A stretch of 64,000 nt of DNA. It comes from Sphingomonas sp. DG1-23 (lineage in GTDB: Bacteria; Pseudomonadota; Alphaproteobacteria; Sphingomonadales; Sphingomonadaceae). Below, piece after piece: positions 29,529-39,133 of this stretch; within the stretch, counting starts at the first letter, position 1; every line of letters begins with the position of its first letter. The notes under the pieces are model-generated. The model saw only the letters and a list, made by a program, of their open reading frames with translations. It made no database searches and had not been told where the DNA came from. The stretch spans positions 310,001-374,000 of the forward strand of contig NZ_JAVAMA010000004.1 in assembly GCF_030730875.1 (NCBI RefSeq), given 5' to 3'. The translations under genes were made by a program, and so were the position numbers.

Positions 29529-31811
29529 ATGATGCGGTTTGATCTATCGGTTTGCCTTGGCGCGCTCGCCGTGTCGCTGTTGGCCAGTTCACAAGGCCAT
29601 GCGCAAACCAGCGACGCGAATGCTGTCGCAGCGACTGAATTGGTCACTGCCGACGTGATTGGGGGGAAGGACGACGAGATCGTCGTCACCACGACCGCAC
29701 AGAAAAGATTCGAGAACCTTCAAAACGTCCCGCTCGCGGTGCAGGTGGTCACGCCGGCACAGCTCGAGGCGCAGGGCGTCCGGCACTTCCAGGATCTCGG
29801 CAAGGTCGCGCCGTCGCTGACGATCCGCACGGCCGAACATCCGGTCAATGCCAACGTCTCGCTGCGCGGCGTCGGCACCTTCGCGTTCGGCATCGGCGTC
29901 GAGCCGAGCGTCGCGGTGACGGTCGACGGTGCGGCGGTCCCCTTCCAGGCGCGCGCCTTCGCCGACCTTCCCGACGTGGCGCAGATCGAAGTGCTGCGCG
30001 GGCCGCAGAGCACCTTGTACGGCAAGGCGGCTTCGGCCGGCCTGATCAAGATCATGACGATCCAGCCGACCGACACGCTGCATGTGCGTGCCAATACGCT
30101 GGGGACCACCGACAGCGAGTTCGGCGGCAATTTCAGCATCACTGGGCCGATCAGCGAGACGCTCGGCTATGTGTTCTCGGCCGGTTACAACAATTGGGGC
30201 GGCAATGTCCGCAACGTCGTCAATGGCGAGAAGGCCAATGGCCGCGAGACGCTCAACACCCGCGCCAAGCTCCGCTGGAAGGCGACGCCGGACCTCACTT
30301 TCACGCTGTCGGGCAATTATCTGAACGGCAACACGACCGTCGGCCGCCCGTTCATCCGCATGGCGCCCGATGCGCTGCTGCGCAACCAGGCCGGCCTGAC
30401 CCCTGCAGTGGCGTTCCCCGGGGTGACGATCGACGAGGACAATCAGGACATCGCCAACAACTCGCCGTCGCGCACCAAATATTGGGGCTGGGGCACGCTG
30501 CTGCGCAGCGAGGCCAATATCGGCAAGATGAACATCCTCTCGCTGACGTCGTACGATCGCTACCGCCTCGACGACTATCTGGATCATGACGATACCGCGG
30601 CGCCGGGTCCATTCGGCAGCAATTTCAACGTCGGGGCGTTCAAGTCGCGGCTGTTCACCCAGGAGCTTCGCCTGCTCTCGCCGGGGGACGAGGCATTCCG
30701 CTATGCGATCGGCCTCTATTACGCGAATGTCGGCTTCGAGCGCCCGTTCAAGCGCGGCCCGGCCTTCTCGCCCGCCGATTGGGATGCCAGTTCGGGATCA
30801 CGCCAGATCGCCGGCTTCGCCCAGATCGACTGGGAATTCCTGCCGCATCTGACGGCGACGGCAGGTGGCCGCGTCCAGAACGAGGCGATCAAATATACCT
30901 TCCACGACAAGATCGCCGGGACCAACTTTGCCGGCGATGCGAGCGACAGCACCGCCACCTATCGCCTCGGCCTCAGCTATCAGGCGACGCCGGACATCAT
31001 GTTCTTCGGAAGCTATACGACCGGCTACAAGGGGCAGACCTATGATCTGACCACCGGCTTCAACGCCGCGCGCGCGGCGGCCGGCCCGATCCGGCCCGAG
31101 ACGTCGCGCGACAAGGAGTTCGGCGTGCGCACCCAGTTCTTCGATCGGCGCGCGACTTTCAACGTCACTTATTTCGACACCGACTATACCGATCTGCAGG
31201 CGCAATCGATCGAGACGGTCAACGGTACGTCGAACTTTCGCCTCACCAATGTCGGCGGGCTCAACACCAAGGGCCTCGAGTTCGAGCTGGGCGCCCGGGT
31301 CACGCACGATCTGAGCTTCAACGGCGCGGCGACCTATCTCGACGCGACCTACACCTCGTTCCCGTCCGCCCAATGCTATGTGCTGCAGACCGCGGCGCAG
31401 GGTTGCGTTTCGGTACCCGGTTCGCCGGCCAGCCAGAACCTGACGGGCACGCGCGCCGTGCAGTCGCCGAAATGGAAGACCTCGGCGGGCATGGAATATG
31501 CGCCGTCGCTGGGCGAGAATCTCAAGGGTGTCGCGCAGGCGAGCTGGCAGTATCAGTCGAGCCTCTATTACGTCGCTCGCGATCCGCAGGCCTTCCAGCC
31601 GGGGTTCAGCGTGTTCAATCTGGGCCTGGGCGTGCGCGAGCAGAATCGCCGCTGGGAAGTGACGGCGTTCGTCAACAACCTGTTCGACAAGCAGTATTTC
31701 CAGTCGCTGGTGAACTCGGCGGGCAATTACGGCAATCGGATCGGCACCCAGGCATTGCTGCCGCGCGACTTCCGCCGCTACGGCGGGGTGCGGGTCGGCG
31801 TGAATTTCTGA
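29529..31811 (+). CDS. TonB-dependent outer-membrane receptor
   Basis: 760 residues. Signal peptide MMRFDLSVCLGALAVSLLAS ends near GHAQ. A TonB-box-like DEIVVTTTAQKR precedes the plug domain (LQNVPLAVQVVTPAQLEAQG, VSLRGVGT, IEVLRGPQSTLYGKAA). The 22-stranded barrel ends in RVGVNF with the C-terminal aromatic residue needed for assembly. It imports a ligand (siderophore, glycan or other) using TonB energy. Ligand unknown. It belongs to the CirA/FecA-like class common in sphingomonads. Location between rpoA and rplQ is unusual. ATG 29529 or 29532 are both possible; SD AAGGGGAA. Confidence 0.92.
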   Translation: MMRFDLSVCLGALAVSLLASSQGHAQTSDANAVAATELVTADVIGGKDDEIVVTTTAQKRFENLQNVPLAVQVVTPAQLEAQGVRHFQDLGKVAPSLTIRTAEHPVNANVSLRGVGTFAFGIGVEPSVAVTVDGAAVPFQARAFADLPDVAQIEVLRGPQSTLYGKAASAGLIKIMTIQPTDTLHVRANTLGTTDSEFGGNFSITGPISETLGYVFSAGYNNWGGNVRNVVNGEKANGRETLNTRAKLRWKATPDLTFTLSGNYLNGNTTVGRPFIRMAPDALLRNQAGLTPAVAFPGVTIDEDNQDIANNSPSRTKYWGWGTLLRSEANIGKMNILSLTSYDRYRLDDYLDHDDTAAPGPFGSNFNVGAFKSRLFTQELRLLSPGDEAFRYAIGLYYANVGFERPFKRGPAFSPADWDASSGSRQIAGFAQIDWEFLPHLTATAGGRVQNEAIKYTFHDKIAGTNFAGDASDSTATYRLGLSYQATPDIMFFGSYTTGYKGQTYDLTTGFNAARAAAGPIRPETSRDKEFGVRTQFFDRRATFNVTYFDTDYTDLQAQSIETVNGTSNFRLTNVGGLNTKGLEFELGARVTHDLSFNGAATYLDATYTSFPSAQCYVLQTAAQGCVSVPGSPASQNLTGTRAVQSPKWKTSAGMEYAPSLGENLKGVAQASWQYQSSLYYVARDPQAFQPGFSVFNLGLGVREQNRRWEVTAFVNNLFDKQYFQSLVNSAGNYGNRIGTQALLPRDFRRYGGVRVGVNF

Positions 31812-32025
31812 CCTCGAAGCGGGGCGGGACGGGTTCCCGCCCCCAATTTTGCGGATTATGCGACGACCGCCGCGAAGACGGGACGGCATCGAATCCTTGA
31901 CTTTCGATGCCGAATCCGCTTTGGGCGCGCCTTCCGCGGAAACGCGCAGGGTTTCGGCAGCACCCCAAGAAGCTGCCTGGTCTGGGGTACCTCACACGGC
32001 CCCTTAACGAACGAAGGAAAGACAT

Positions 32026-32448
32026 ATGCGCCATCGCGTAGGCGGCCGTAAGCTCCAGCGGACCTCGGCTCACCGCATCGCCCTGTTCCGCAACATGAGC
32101 GCCGCGCTCATCAAGCACGAGCAGATCACCACCACGCTCGCCAAGGCGAAGGAGCTTCGCCCCTATGTGGAGAAGCTGATCACGCTCGCCAAGAAGGGCG
32201 GCCTTTCGAACCGTCGTCTGGCGCATGCCCGCTTGCTCGACGACGCACAGCTGACCAAGCTGTTCGACGTGCTCGCCGCGCGCTACGCCGATCGCAACGG
32301 CGGTTACACCCGCGTGATCAAGGCCGGCATTCGCGCTTCGGACGCGTCGCCGATGGGGATCATCGAGTTCGTCGATCGCGACGTCTCGGCCAAGGGCCAG
32401 GATTCGGGCCCGGTCCTGACCGACGAGGATTTCGACGAAGCCGCCTGA
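32026..32448 (+). CDS. rplQ: 50S ribosomal protein L17
   Basis: 140 residues. L17 lies near the exit tunnel. It starts [20 protein letters not shown], has [20 protein letters not shown] and [31 protein letters not shown]. It normally follows rpoA directly; here 6.5 kb lie between. A TTGACT at 31897-31902 could be a -35 box of its own promoter, but the matching -10 (TTTGGG) is poor. Confidence 0.97.
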   Translation: MRHRVGGRKLQRTSAHRIALFRNMSAALIKHEQITTTLAKAKELRPYVEKLITLAKKGGLSNRRLAHARLLDDAQLTKLFDVLAARYADRNGGYTRVIKAGIRASDASPMGIIEFVDRDVSAKGQDSGPVLTDEDFDEAA

Positions 32449-32475
32449 TCGCAGCGTCGATTTCAAGGACTTGAG

Positions 32476-32513
32476 AAGGAGGCCGGCCCTGCATAGGGTT
32501 CGGCCTCCTTTCC
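32476..32513 (+). terminator. Rho-independent terminator after rplQ
   Basis: AAGGAGGCCG pairs perfectly with CGGCCTCCTT, with an inner CCCT/AGGG stem, followed by TCCATTT. It closes the ribosomal superoperon. Confidence 0.85.
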
Positions 32514-32529
32514 ATTTCCGGGGTCGTCG

Positions 32530-34677
32530 ATGCGCCGCCTGATTCTTGCTTTGCCTCTGCTTTTCGCCAGCCCGGTCTTTGCCCAGACCCCTTCGGAGCC
32601 GCATTCGACGATGACCAAGCCCGCTTATCCCGAGACCCGCCGTGTCGATGTCGTCGAGGAGCAATTCGGCGTGAAGGTCGCGGATCCGTATCGCTGGCTC
32701 GAGAACGACGTGCGGAACGACAAGGAAGTCGCCGACTGGGTCGCCGCACAGAACAAGGTCACCGACGCCTATCTCGCGACCCTGCCGGGGCGCGACCAGT
32801 TCGCCGCCCGGATCAAGGCGCTGTTCAATTACGAGCGCTTCGGCGCGCCGGTGAAGAAGGGCGGCCGCTATTTCTATGCCCATAATGCGGGCTTGCAGAA
32901 CCAGGCCGTGCTCTGGGTCCGCGACACGCTCGGCGGCGAGGGGCGGGTGCTGATCGATCCCAATGGCTGGTCGAAGGACGGCGCCACCGCGCTCGCCGAA
33001 TGGCTGCCTTCCGAAGACGGCAAGCTCCTCGCTTATTCGATCCAGGACGGCGGCACCGACTGGCGGACGATCAAGGTGATCGACACCGTCACGGGCAAGG
33101 AGACCGGCGACGAAGTCAACTGGGCGAAGTACACCATGGGTCTGAGCTGGGCCAAGGACGGCTCGGGCTTCTTCTATTCGCGCTATCCGGAGCCGCCCGC
33201 CGGGGAAAAATTCCAGGCGCTCAACGAGAACCACAAAGTCTATTTCCACAAGCTCGGCACGCCGCAATCGGCCGACCGGCTGGTCTATGAGACCCCGGCG
33301 AGCCCCAAGCTCAGCCATTATGCCGGAATCACCGACGACGGCCGCTATCTGGTCATCGGCACCACCGAGGGCACCGACAACAAGAACCTCGTCCACATCG
33401 TCGACCTGGCCGATCCCAAGGGACAGCCGCGCGAGATCATCGGCCAATTGGCGAACGAATGGTCGGTGATCGGCAATGTCGGCTCGAAATTCTGGTTCGC
33501 GACCGATGCCGGCGCGCCGCGCCAGCGGATCGTCACGCTCGACATCGATGACCCGTCCCTGACCGCCAAGACGATCGTCCCCGAGCAGAAAGAGACGCTG
33601 GCGGGCGCCTCGATCATCGGCGACCGGCTGATCCTCAACTACATGGTCGATGCCAAGACCGAGGTGCGCCGCTACAAGCTCGACGGCACCGCCGACGGCA
33701 AGGTCGCCTTGCCCGGCATCGGCACCGCGAGCGGGTTCGGCGGCGAGGCGGACGATCCCGAGACCTTCTTCGCCTTCACCAGCTTCAATTACCCGACGAC
33801 GATCTTCCGCTACGACGTCGCCACCGGCAAGGCCACGCCATGGGCGCAGCCCAAGGTCGCCTTCGATCCGTCGCAGTACAAGGTCGAGCAGCGCTTCTAC
33901 GCGTCGAAGGACGGCACGCGCGTGCCGATGTTCGTGGTGCGCAAGAACACCACCACCGGCCCGGCGCCGACCTTGCTATGGGGCTATGGCGGGTTCAACG
34001 TGCCCTACACCCCGGCTTTCTCGGCGGCGCGGGTGGCGTGGATGGAGCAAGGCGGGGTCTTCGTCCTCGCCAATATCCGCGGCGGCGGCGAATATGGCAA
34101 AGCTTGGCACGATGGCGGCCGCCTTGCCAACAAGCAGAACGTGTTCGACGATTTCATCGCCGCGGGCGAATATCTGATCAAGGAAGGGATCACCGGCAAG
34201 GAACAGCTGGCGATCCAGGGCGGATCGAATGGCGGGCTGCTGGTCGGCGCGGTGGTCAACCAGCGCCCCGATCTGTTCGCCGCGGCTTTGCCCGCGGTCG
34301 GCGTGATGGACATGCTGCGCTTCGATCGCTGGACCGCCGGCCGCTATTGGGTCGACGATTACGGCTATCCGTCGAAGGAAGCCGATTTCAGGCGGCTCTA
34401 TGCTTACTCGCCCTATCACAACATCAAGGGCGGCAAGGCGTATCCGGCGATCCTCGTCACCACCGCCGACACCGACGACCGCGTCGTGCCCGGACACAGC
34501 TTCAAATATACCGCGGCGCTGCAGGCCGCCGAGATCGGCGACAAGCCGCACCTTGCCCGCATCGAGACCCGCGCCGGCCACGGCTCGGGCAAGCCGACCG
34601 ACAAGATCATCGAGGAGGCGGCGGACCTGTACGCCTTCGCGGCGAAATGGACCGGCCTCGAGGTGAAGCCCCGCTGA
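32530..34677 (+). CDS. prolyl oligopeptidase family serine peptidase (S9A), exported
   Basis: 715 residues. Signal peptide MRRLILALPLLFASPVFAQ. An N-terminal seven-bladed propeller precedes the alpha/beta hydrolase domain. The nucleophile is S566 in GGSNGGLLVG, with D649 in DTDDRVVPGHS and H684 in RAGHGSGKPT. The enzyme cleaves short peptides after proline; the propeller excludes folded proteins. Periplasmic location is inferred. It starts 17 bases after the rplQ terminator, so its promoter must overlap that region or lie upstream. Confidence 0.94.
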   Translation: MRRLILALPLLFASPVFAQTPSEPHSTMTKPAYPETRRVDVVEEQFGVKVADPYRWLENDVRNDKEVADWVAAQNKVTDAYLATLPGRDQFAARIKALFNYERFGAPVKKGGRYFYAHNAGLQNQAVLWVRDTLGGEGRVLIDPNGWSKDGATALAEWLPSEDGKLLAYSIQDGGTDWRTIKVIDTVTGKETGDEVNWAKYTMGLSWAKDGSGFFYSRYPEPPAGEKFQALNENHKVYFHKLGTPQSADRLVYETPASPKLSHYAGITDDGRYLVIGTTEGTDNKNLVHIVDLADPKGQPREIIGQLANEWSVIGNVGSKFWFATDAGAPRQRIVTLDIDDPSLTAKTIVPEQKETLAGASIIGDRLILNYMVDAKTEVRRYKLDGTADGKVALPGIGTASGFGGEADDPETFFAFTSFNYPTTIFRYDVATGKATPWAQPKVAFDPSQYKVEQRFYASKDGTRVPMFVVRKNTTTGPAPTLLWGYGGFNVPYTPAFSAARVAWMEQGGVFVLANIRGGGEYGKAWHDGGRLANKQNVFDDFIAAGEYLIKEGITGKEQLAIQGGSNGGLLVGAVVNQRPDLFAAALPAVGVMDMLRFDRWTAGRYWVDDYGYPSKEADFRRLYAYSPYHNIKGGKAYPAILVTTADTDDRVVPGHSFKYTAALQAAEIGDKPHLARIETRAGHGSGKPTDKIIEEAADLYAFAAKWTGLEVKPR

Positions 34678-34726
34678 GCGACGTCATTCGCGGGAACGGG
34701 CGCAGTTCGCGGCTCGTTTCCCGCGC

Positions 34727-35308
34727 ATGCATCATATTCGACTGCTCTACGCCGCGCCCTTGCTGCTCGCGGCCTGTTCCGATCGCGCCGCCGCGCCTGA
34801 TGCGGAAAATGTAGCCGCCACGACCAGTCCGGCCCCGCCGATCGTCGAGAATCGGGCCGATCCGTTGCCGCAGCCCAGCCCGGCCGCGCGCGAGAAGGAG
34901 CTGGCACCGTCGCCAACTGCGGGCGGCGACGGATCGCAGATCGAGCTGACGGCGCTGCAGCCCGACGATGCCGAGAGGCTCGAAGGCGAGCTCGGCTGCG
35001 CTTTCGCGGAGCGCCGCGGCGGACCGGCGCTGCTCGTCGGCAAGGCCGATGTCGGCAAGGCGGCGCGCGCCTTCGCAGTGGTCCGCAACGGCGGCGTGCG
35101 CGAAACCTTGGCCGCTTCCGCGACCGGCGGCTTCGGCGCGATGGAGAAGGGGCTGCGTTTCGGCGGCAAGGGCCTGACGGTGCGGGTAACCCCGCACGAC
35201 CGCATCGCCACCGGCGACGAGAGCGTCGCGCAGCGCGCCACCCTGCTCGTCCAGCGCGGCGACGGCGCCGAGCGCCGCTTCGAGGGGCTGTGGACCTGCG
35301 GGCCCTGA
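34727..35308 (+). CDS. putative lipoprotein, unknown function
   Basis: 193 residues. N-terminal MHHIRLLYAAPLLLAACSDR has a lipobox (LLAAC) with the cysteine at residue 17. A Pro/Ala-rich linker follows, then a compact domain (LGCAFAERRGGPALLVGKAD, FGGKGLTVRVTPHD) ending EGLWTCGP. No family recognised; two cysteines in the domain could pair. Confidence 0.7.
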   Translation: MHHIRLLYAAPLLLAACSDRAAAPDAENVAATTSPAPPIVENRADPLPQPSPAAREKELAPSPTAGGDGSQIELTALQPDDAERLEGELGCAFAERRGGPALLVGKADVGKAARAFAVVRNGGVRETLAASATGGFGAMEKGLRFGGKGLTVRVTPHDRIATGDESVAQRATLLVQRGDGAERRFEGLWTCGP

Positions 35309-35384
35309 GCCGCGCACGGCGCGGCATTCATCGCATCGTCAGCATCGCTGGCGCAGCTTTCGCCGAAAAGGGGGAAGGGCAGCG

Positions 35385-36443
35385 ATGTTGAGGCATTCGA
35401 TGATCGTGCTGCTGGCGCTCGCGCCGCCGGCTTTCGCGCAAGCTGCGGGGGCAGACGTCGTCGCGCGCGCCGCCGCGAGCGAATATCTCGCCGCCGAACA
35501 GGGCGTCGGCCTGTCGATCGGCGTGGTCCGGAACGGCAAATTCACCAGCTGGCATTTCGGTGCGATCGCCAAGGGCGGTCCGGCGCCCACGGCCGACACC
35601 GCCTATGAGATCGGGTCGATCTCCAAGACGATCACCAGCCTGTTGCTCGCCCGCGCGGTGGTCGCGGGCAAGGCGAGCCTCGACGACTATGTCCGCAAGT
35701 ATCTCGACGGCGACTGGCCGAAGCTCGAGTTCGACGGCCAGCCGGTGCGGCTGCTTCATCTCGCGAACATGACGTCGGCGCTGCCCGACAACCTGCCCGA
35801 TCTCTCCGGCATCGGCGAAGATCCCGGCCGCTTTCGCATGGCGAAGGCGATCGCGGCCTATGGCGAGGCCGATTTCCTCGCCGACCTGCAAAGGGCCTCG
35901 CCGGGCAAGCGTCCGGGGGAGGAGGTCGCGCATTCGAACGTGGCGGCGCAGCTCATGATCTATGTGCTCGAACGCGTCTACGGCGTGCCGTACGAGGATT
36001 TGCTGGTCCGCGAGATCGAGCGCCCGCCCGGTTTCACCCACAGCGCGGCGGCGACCGGCTATGACGCGGAAGACAATGTCGCCGCGGTGCTGCCGCGCGA
36101 GAAGTTCGGCTGGCGTTATTCGACCAACGACATGCTGCGCTACGCCGCGCTCCAGCTGAACGAGAAGGACCCGGCGGTGGCGCTCAGCCACAGGGGCAGC
36201 TGGTTCACGCTCGACAAGAAGACCGCGGTCGCGATGAACTGGATCGCCACCGATCTCCCCGGCGGCGGGCGCCAGTTGCGGACCTCGGGCGGCACCTTCG
36301 GCTTTGCCAGCGTGATCCAGCTTTACCCCGAACGCCGGCTCGGCATCGTGCTGATGGCCAATCGCTCGAAGCCAACGACGCAGGGCAAGCTTTCCGACAT
36401 CGCCGATCGGATCGTCGGCGCGCTTGCGCCGCCCCCGCGCTGA
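35385..36443 (+). CDS. serine hydrolase of the beta-lactamase class C / PBP family
   Basis: 352 residues. Signal peptide MLRHSMIVLLALAPPAFAQA. The S-x-x-K motif is SISK at 78-81 (YEIGSISKTITS) and the second motif is Y-S-T-N (WRYSTNDMLRYA). Near the C-terminus RTSGGTFGFASV may replace the KTG/HTG box. Such enzymes include esterases, D-aminopeptidases and peptidoglycan hydrolases; real beta-lactamase activity is not implied. The substrate is unknown. Confidence 0.88.
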   Translation: MLRHSMIVLLALAPPAFAQAAGADVVARAAASEYLAAEQGVGLSIGVVRNGKFTSWHFGAIAKGGPAPTADTAYEIGSISKTITSLLLARAVVAGKASLDDYVRKYLDGDWPKLEFDGQPVRLLHLANMTSALPDNLPDLSGIGEDPGRFRMAKAIAAYGEADFLADLQRASPGKRPGEEVAHSNVAAQLMIYVLERVYGVPYEDLLVREIERPPGFTHSAAATGYDAEDNVAAVLPREKFGWRYSTNDMLRYAALQLNEKDPAVALSHRGSWFTLDKKTAVAMNWIATDLPGGGRQLRTSGGTFGFASVIQLYPERRLGIVLMANRSKPTTQGKLSDIADRIVGALAPPPR

Positions 36444-36467
36444 GCCTGCCCGGGACCCGCTAACGCC

Positions 36468-38426
36468 TCAGCGGGCGCTTCCCGACGCAAGGACGAGATT
36501 TCGCGCGTCGCGAATGAAAATGTCGAGCACCCCGTCGGCGATCTTGATCGGGCCATCGAACCGGACGGCGCCGGGGATCGACTGGATCGCCTCGGCCTGT
36601 GCGGCGAGCCGCTGGGCTTCGGCTAAGAGCCGGTTGGCGGTGTCGCCGCTGCCCGGCGTCTGGTCCAAAGCTGCGGCGAGGCCGCTGACCGTGAGCTTGA
36701 GCGCGCGGCCCCAGAGTTCGGTGGCGTCGAGCCACGGCTTGGCCTCGGCGGCAAAGCCCGGCACGGTCACGCCCGCGCGGATGAGATCGGGTGCGGTCGC
36801 CAGTTCCTCGGCAGCGACGGCGAGGCCGTCGAGCGCTTCCGCCTGCGCGCTGGCATCGCCCGATGCCAGCGCGTCGCGAGTGCGATCGATCAGCACCTTG
36901 AGGCGCGGGGCCTGCGGCTGCCACGGGTGGGTGCCGAAGGTCGGGGCGAGATGCTGGGTGTCGAAGAAGGTGAGCAGCGCCGCCGTCACCTGGCGGTCGC
37001 CGCCCGCCAGATAGCGCGCCGCGGCGTGCCAGGTGCGATCCGAATCATAGCCGCGATCGTTCCACGCAAAGGCGATCAGGCCCATCACCGCCGGACGGCT
37101 CGCCGCCTCCTGATTCATCGGATTGGAAACGATCCCGCTCAGCTCCCCCGACAGCCCCGCCTCGCGGCGGGCATAAGGCGCGAGCAGCAGCCGGCCCGCG
37201 GATTCGCGGTAATCGTTGACCGGATAATTGTCCCACAACAGGGTCTTGCGTCCGAACGCCCTGGTCGCGTTGCGGGCGTCGTTGACCGAGATGGAAGGCG
37301 GCACGACATCGGTGCCCGTCCACTGGACGACCACGCGCGGATCGAGCTCCTTGCGCAGCGTCGCTTTGTACGGGCTCTCGGTGGCGTTGTAATATTCGGT
37401 CGGCACCATGATCAGCGAGCCGTGATCGTTCGCAGCGATCAGATCGGCCTGAACCGCGTTGAGCAGCTTCGCCTGTGCGCTCGCCGCGGCCTTTTCGCCC
37501 GGCTTGCCGAACGCCGCCTCGTCGCCGGGGCAGTTCCATTTGGTATATTCGATATCGTCGAGCGCGACATAGAAGCTGCGCACCCCGATGCCCCGCATCG
37601 CGCTGAACTTGCGGCGGATCGCATCGAGATCGGCCGGGTTCGAATAGCAGATCGAGGGGCCGGGCGAGATCGCATACACGAAATTGACGTGGTGGCGGTT
37701 CGCCGCATCGACCAGCCCGCCCAATGCCTTAAGCGTCTCCGCCGGATAATCCTCGCGCCAGCGATCGCGCGCGAAGACCTCGTCCTTGGGGCTGTAGATA
37801 TAGGTGTTGGCCTTGAGCTCGGCGAGGAAACCGATATGCGATGCCCGCTCGGCCATCGACCAGGGCTTCCCGTAAAAACCCTCGATCGTCCCGCGAACCG
37901 GCATCGCCGGATAGTCCGCGACGGTGAGGGCGGGGACGCCGTGGCCGGTGACGATCTGCCGCAGCGTCTGTGCGGCATGATACAGGCCGTCGCCATCCTT
38001 GCCGGCGAGGACGATCAGCGTGCTGCCGTCCGCCGCGGCGCTGGTCAGCGCATAGCCTTCGTCCTGCGTCGGCAGCGTCGCGCCGGTGCGCGCCAGCGCG
38101 CTTTTCACCAAAGGCGCGCCGCCGGTGCCGAGCACTATATGAGTAGCGTCCAGACGGGCGGGGAGGCGGGCCGCGGTGCGGATCTGCTCGACGCCCGCGG
38201 CGGTCAGGATGCGGCGCACCAGCGCATCGGTTTCCGGATCGTGCTTGCCCGCCTGCACCAGCACCACTGTCTTGCCGAGTGCCAGCTCCCCGCCGGTCAG
38301 CTTCGCCGAGACCGGCGCAGGAAAGATGGCGGGCAGGGTCTGCGCGCCGGCAGGGGCGATGAGCGCGAGCGGCAGCGCGACGCTCGACGAGAGCAGGAGG
38401 CGGCCGAGCAGAAGCGATACGCGCAT
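36468..38426 (-). CDS. family 84 glycoside hydrolase (beta-N-acetylglucosaminidase), exported
   Basis: 652 residues. A signal peptide ends near APAGAQ. An N-terminal GH20b-like domain leads to the catalytic barrel with GTIEGFYGKPWSMAERASHI and the catalytic pair D290-D291 in VALDDIEYTKWN. GH84 enzymes use substrate-assisted catalysis on N-acetylglucosaminides; eukaryotic members are O-GlcNAcases, bacterial ones degrade glycans. The start is ATG 38426, not TTG 38429, because AGGGGA sits 6 nt upstream of the ATG. It is convergent with the serine hydrolase. Confidence 0.92.
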   Translation of the reverse strand: MRVSLLLGRLLLSSSVALPLALIAPAGAQTLPAIFPAPVSAKLTGGELALGKTVVLVQAGKHDPETDALVRRILTAAGVEQIRTAARLPARLDATHIVLGTGGAPLVKSALARTGATLPTQDEGYALTSAAADGSTLIVLAGKDGDGLYHAAQTLRQIVTGHGVPALTVADYPAMPVRGTIEGFYGKPWSMAERASHIGFLAELKANTYIYSPKDEVFARDRWREDYPAETLKALGGLVDAANRHHVNFVYAISPGPSICYSNPADLDAIRRKFSAMRGIGVRSFYVALDDIEYTKWNCPGDEAAFGKPGEKAAASAQAKLLNAVQADLIAANDHGSLIMVPTEYYNATESPYKATLRKELDPRVVVQWTGTDVVPPSISVNDARNATRAFGRKTLLWDNYPVNDYRESAGRLLLAPYARREAGLSGELSGIVSNPMNQEAASRPAVMGLIAFAWNDRGYDSDRTWHAAARYLAGGDRQVTAALLTFFDTQHLAPTFGTHPWQPQAPRLKVLIDRTRDALASGDASAQAEALDGLAVAAEELATAPDLIRAGVTVPGFAAEAKPWLDATELWGRALKLTVSGLAAALDQTPGSGDTANRLLAEAQRLAAQAEAIQSIPGAVRFDGPIKIADGVLDIFIRDARNLVLASGSAR

Positions 38427-38439
38427 CAAAATCCCCTAC

Positions 38440-38469
38440 GGTTCTATAAAGGTACTAGATAGGTTCTAT
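38440..38469. promoter_or_regulatory. direct repeat GGTTCTAT x2 upstream of the GH84 gene
   Basis: GGTTCTAT occurs at 38440-38447 and 38462-38469, 22 bp apart, i.e. two helical turns, just upstream of the GH84 start. Such spacing suits a regulator bound on one DNA face. The regulator is not identified. Confidence 0.4.
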
Positions 38470-38662
38470 GTTTTAGATGCCCGCTTAGGGCAAGCCGCTA
38501 TGCCATCAAAATGCACAGGCTGTCGGTAATGTAGCGAGGCGCGAGATGCACGCTGGTCGCGCGCGGGCGACTCCGACTGCATTTGACCTGAGGCGGGCGA
38601 CGTAACAACACCTTCGCTGAGCGGCGCGGATTGCGTTCGGCTCGTGTTCAAGAGGGGGATAT

Positions 38663-39052
38663 ATGACGATCTTTCGTTGCTTGCTGGGCCATGCCGCGCT
38701 CGCCGGGGTGATTGCAGTGCCGACGGCTGCGCAGGCCACCACGCGTGAGTGCCGGGTCAAGCCGACGCTCGTCGCCACCGACCGGCACGGCATGGTGTTC
38801 GTCAGCGGAGAGGTGACTTCGGGCGCGAAGGGGACCTGGACCTGGGTGACCGTTTGCAATGCGACCAGTGTCTGGAACAACATCTCCACCAACGTCTGCG
38901 GAAACTGGTACGCCGCATTGCTCTCCGCCCAGGCTACGGGGAAGACGATTCACATCTATTATGACGACGTGAACAACAATAGCATCGCCGATTGCGCGAC
39001 GTTTCCCGGCTGGGTCCCCCGGATCGTCGATTATCTGGGCCTGGTGAACTGA
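38663..39052 (+). CDS. small secreted protein, unknown function
   Basis: 129 residues. The signal peptide ends near PTAAQA at ~residue 25. The mature protein has four cysteines (RECRVK, TVCNAT, NVCGNW, ADCATF), which may form disulfides. The segment NWYAALLSAQATGKTIHIYY resembles NVMYSHILSAHLQRKPLSVR of the second small secreted protein at 53547. A good SD (AGAGGGGGA) precedes the ATG. Confidence 0.75.
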   Translation: MTIFRCLLGHAALAGVIAVPTAAQATTRECRVKPTLVATDRHGMVFVSGEVTSGAKGTWTWVTVCNATSVWNNISTNVCGNWYAALLSAQATGKTIHIYYDDVNNNSIADCATFPGWVPRIVDYLGLVN

Positions 39053-39133
39053 GCGTCCCGGCACGCGGCGAGCGCGCAATAAGCTTGCCGCGATGCCTTC
39101 CCATGCCGGCCGCATCTGCTATGCGCGCTGGGC

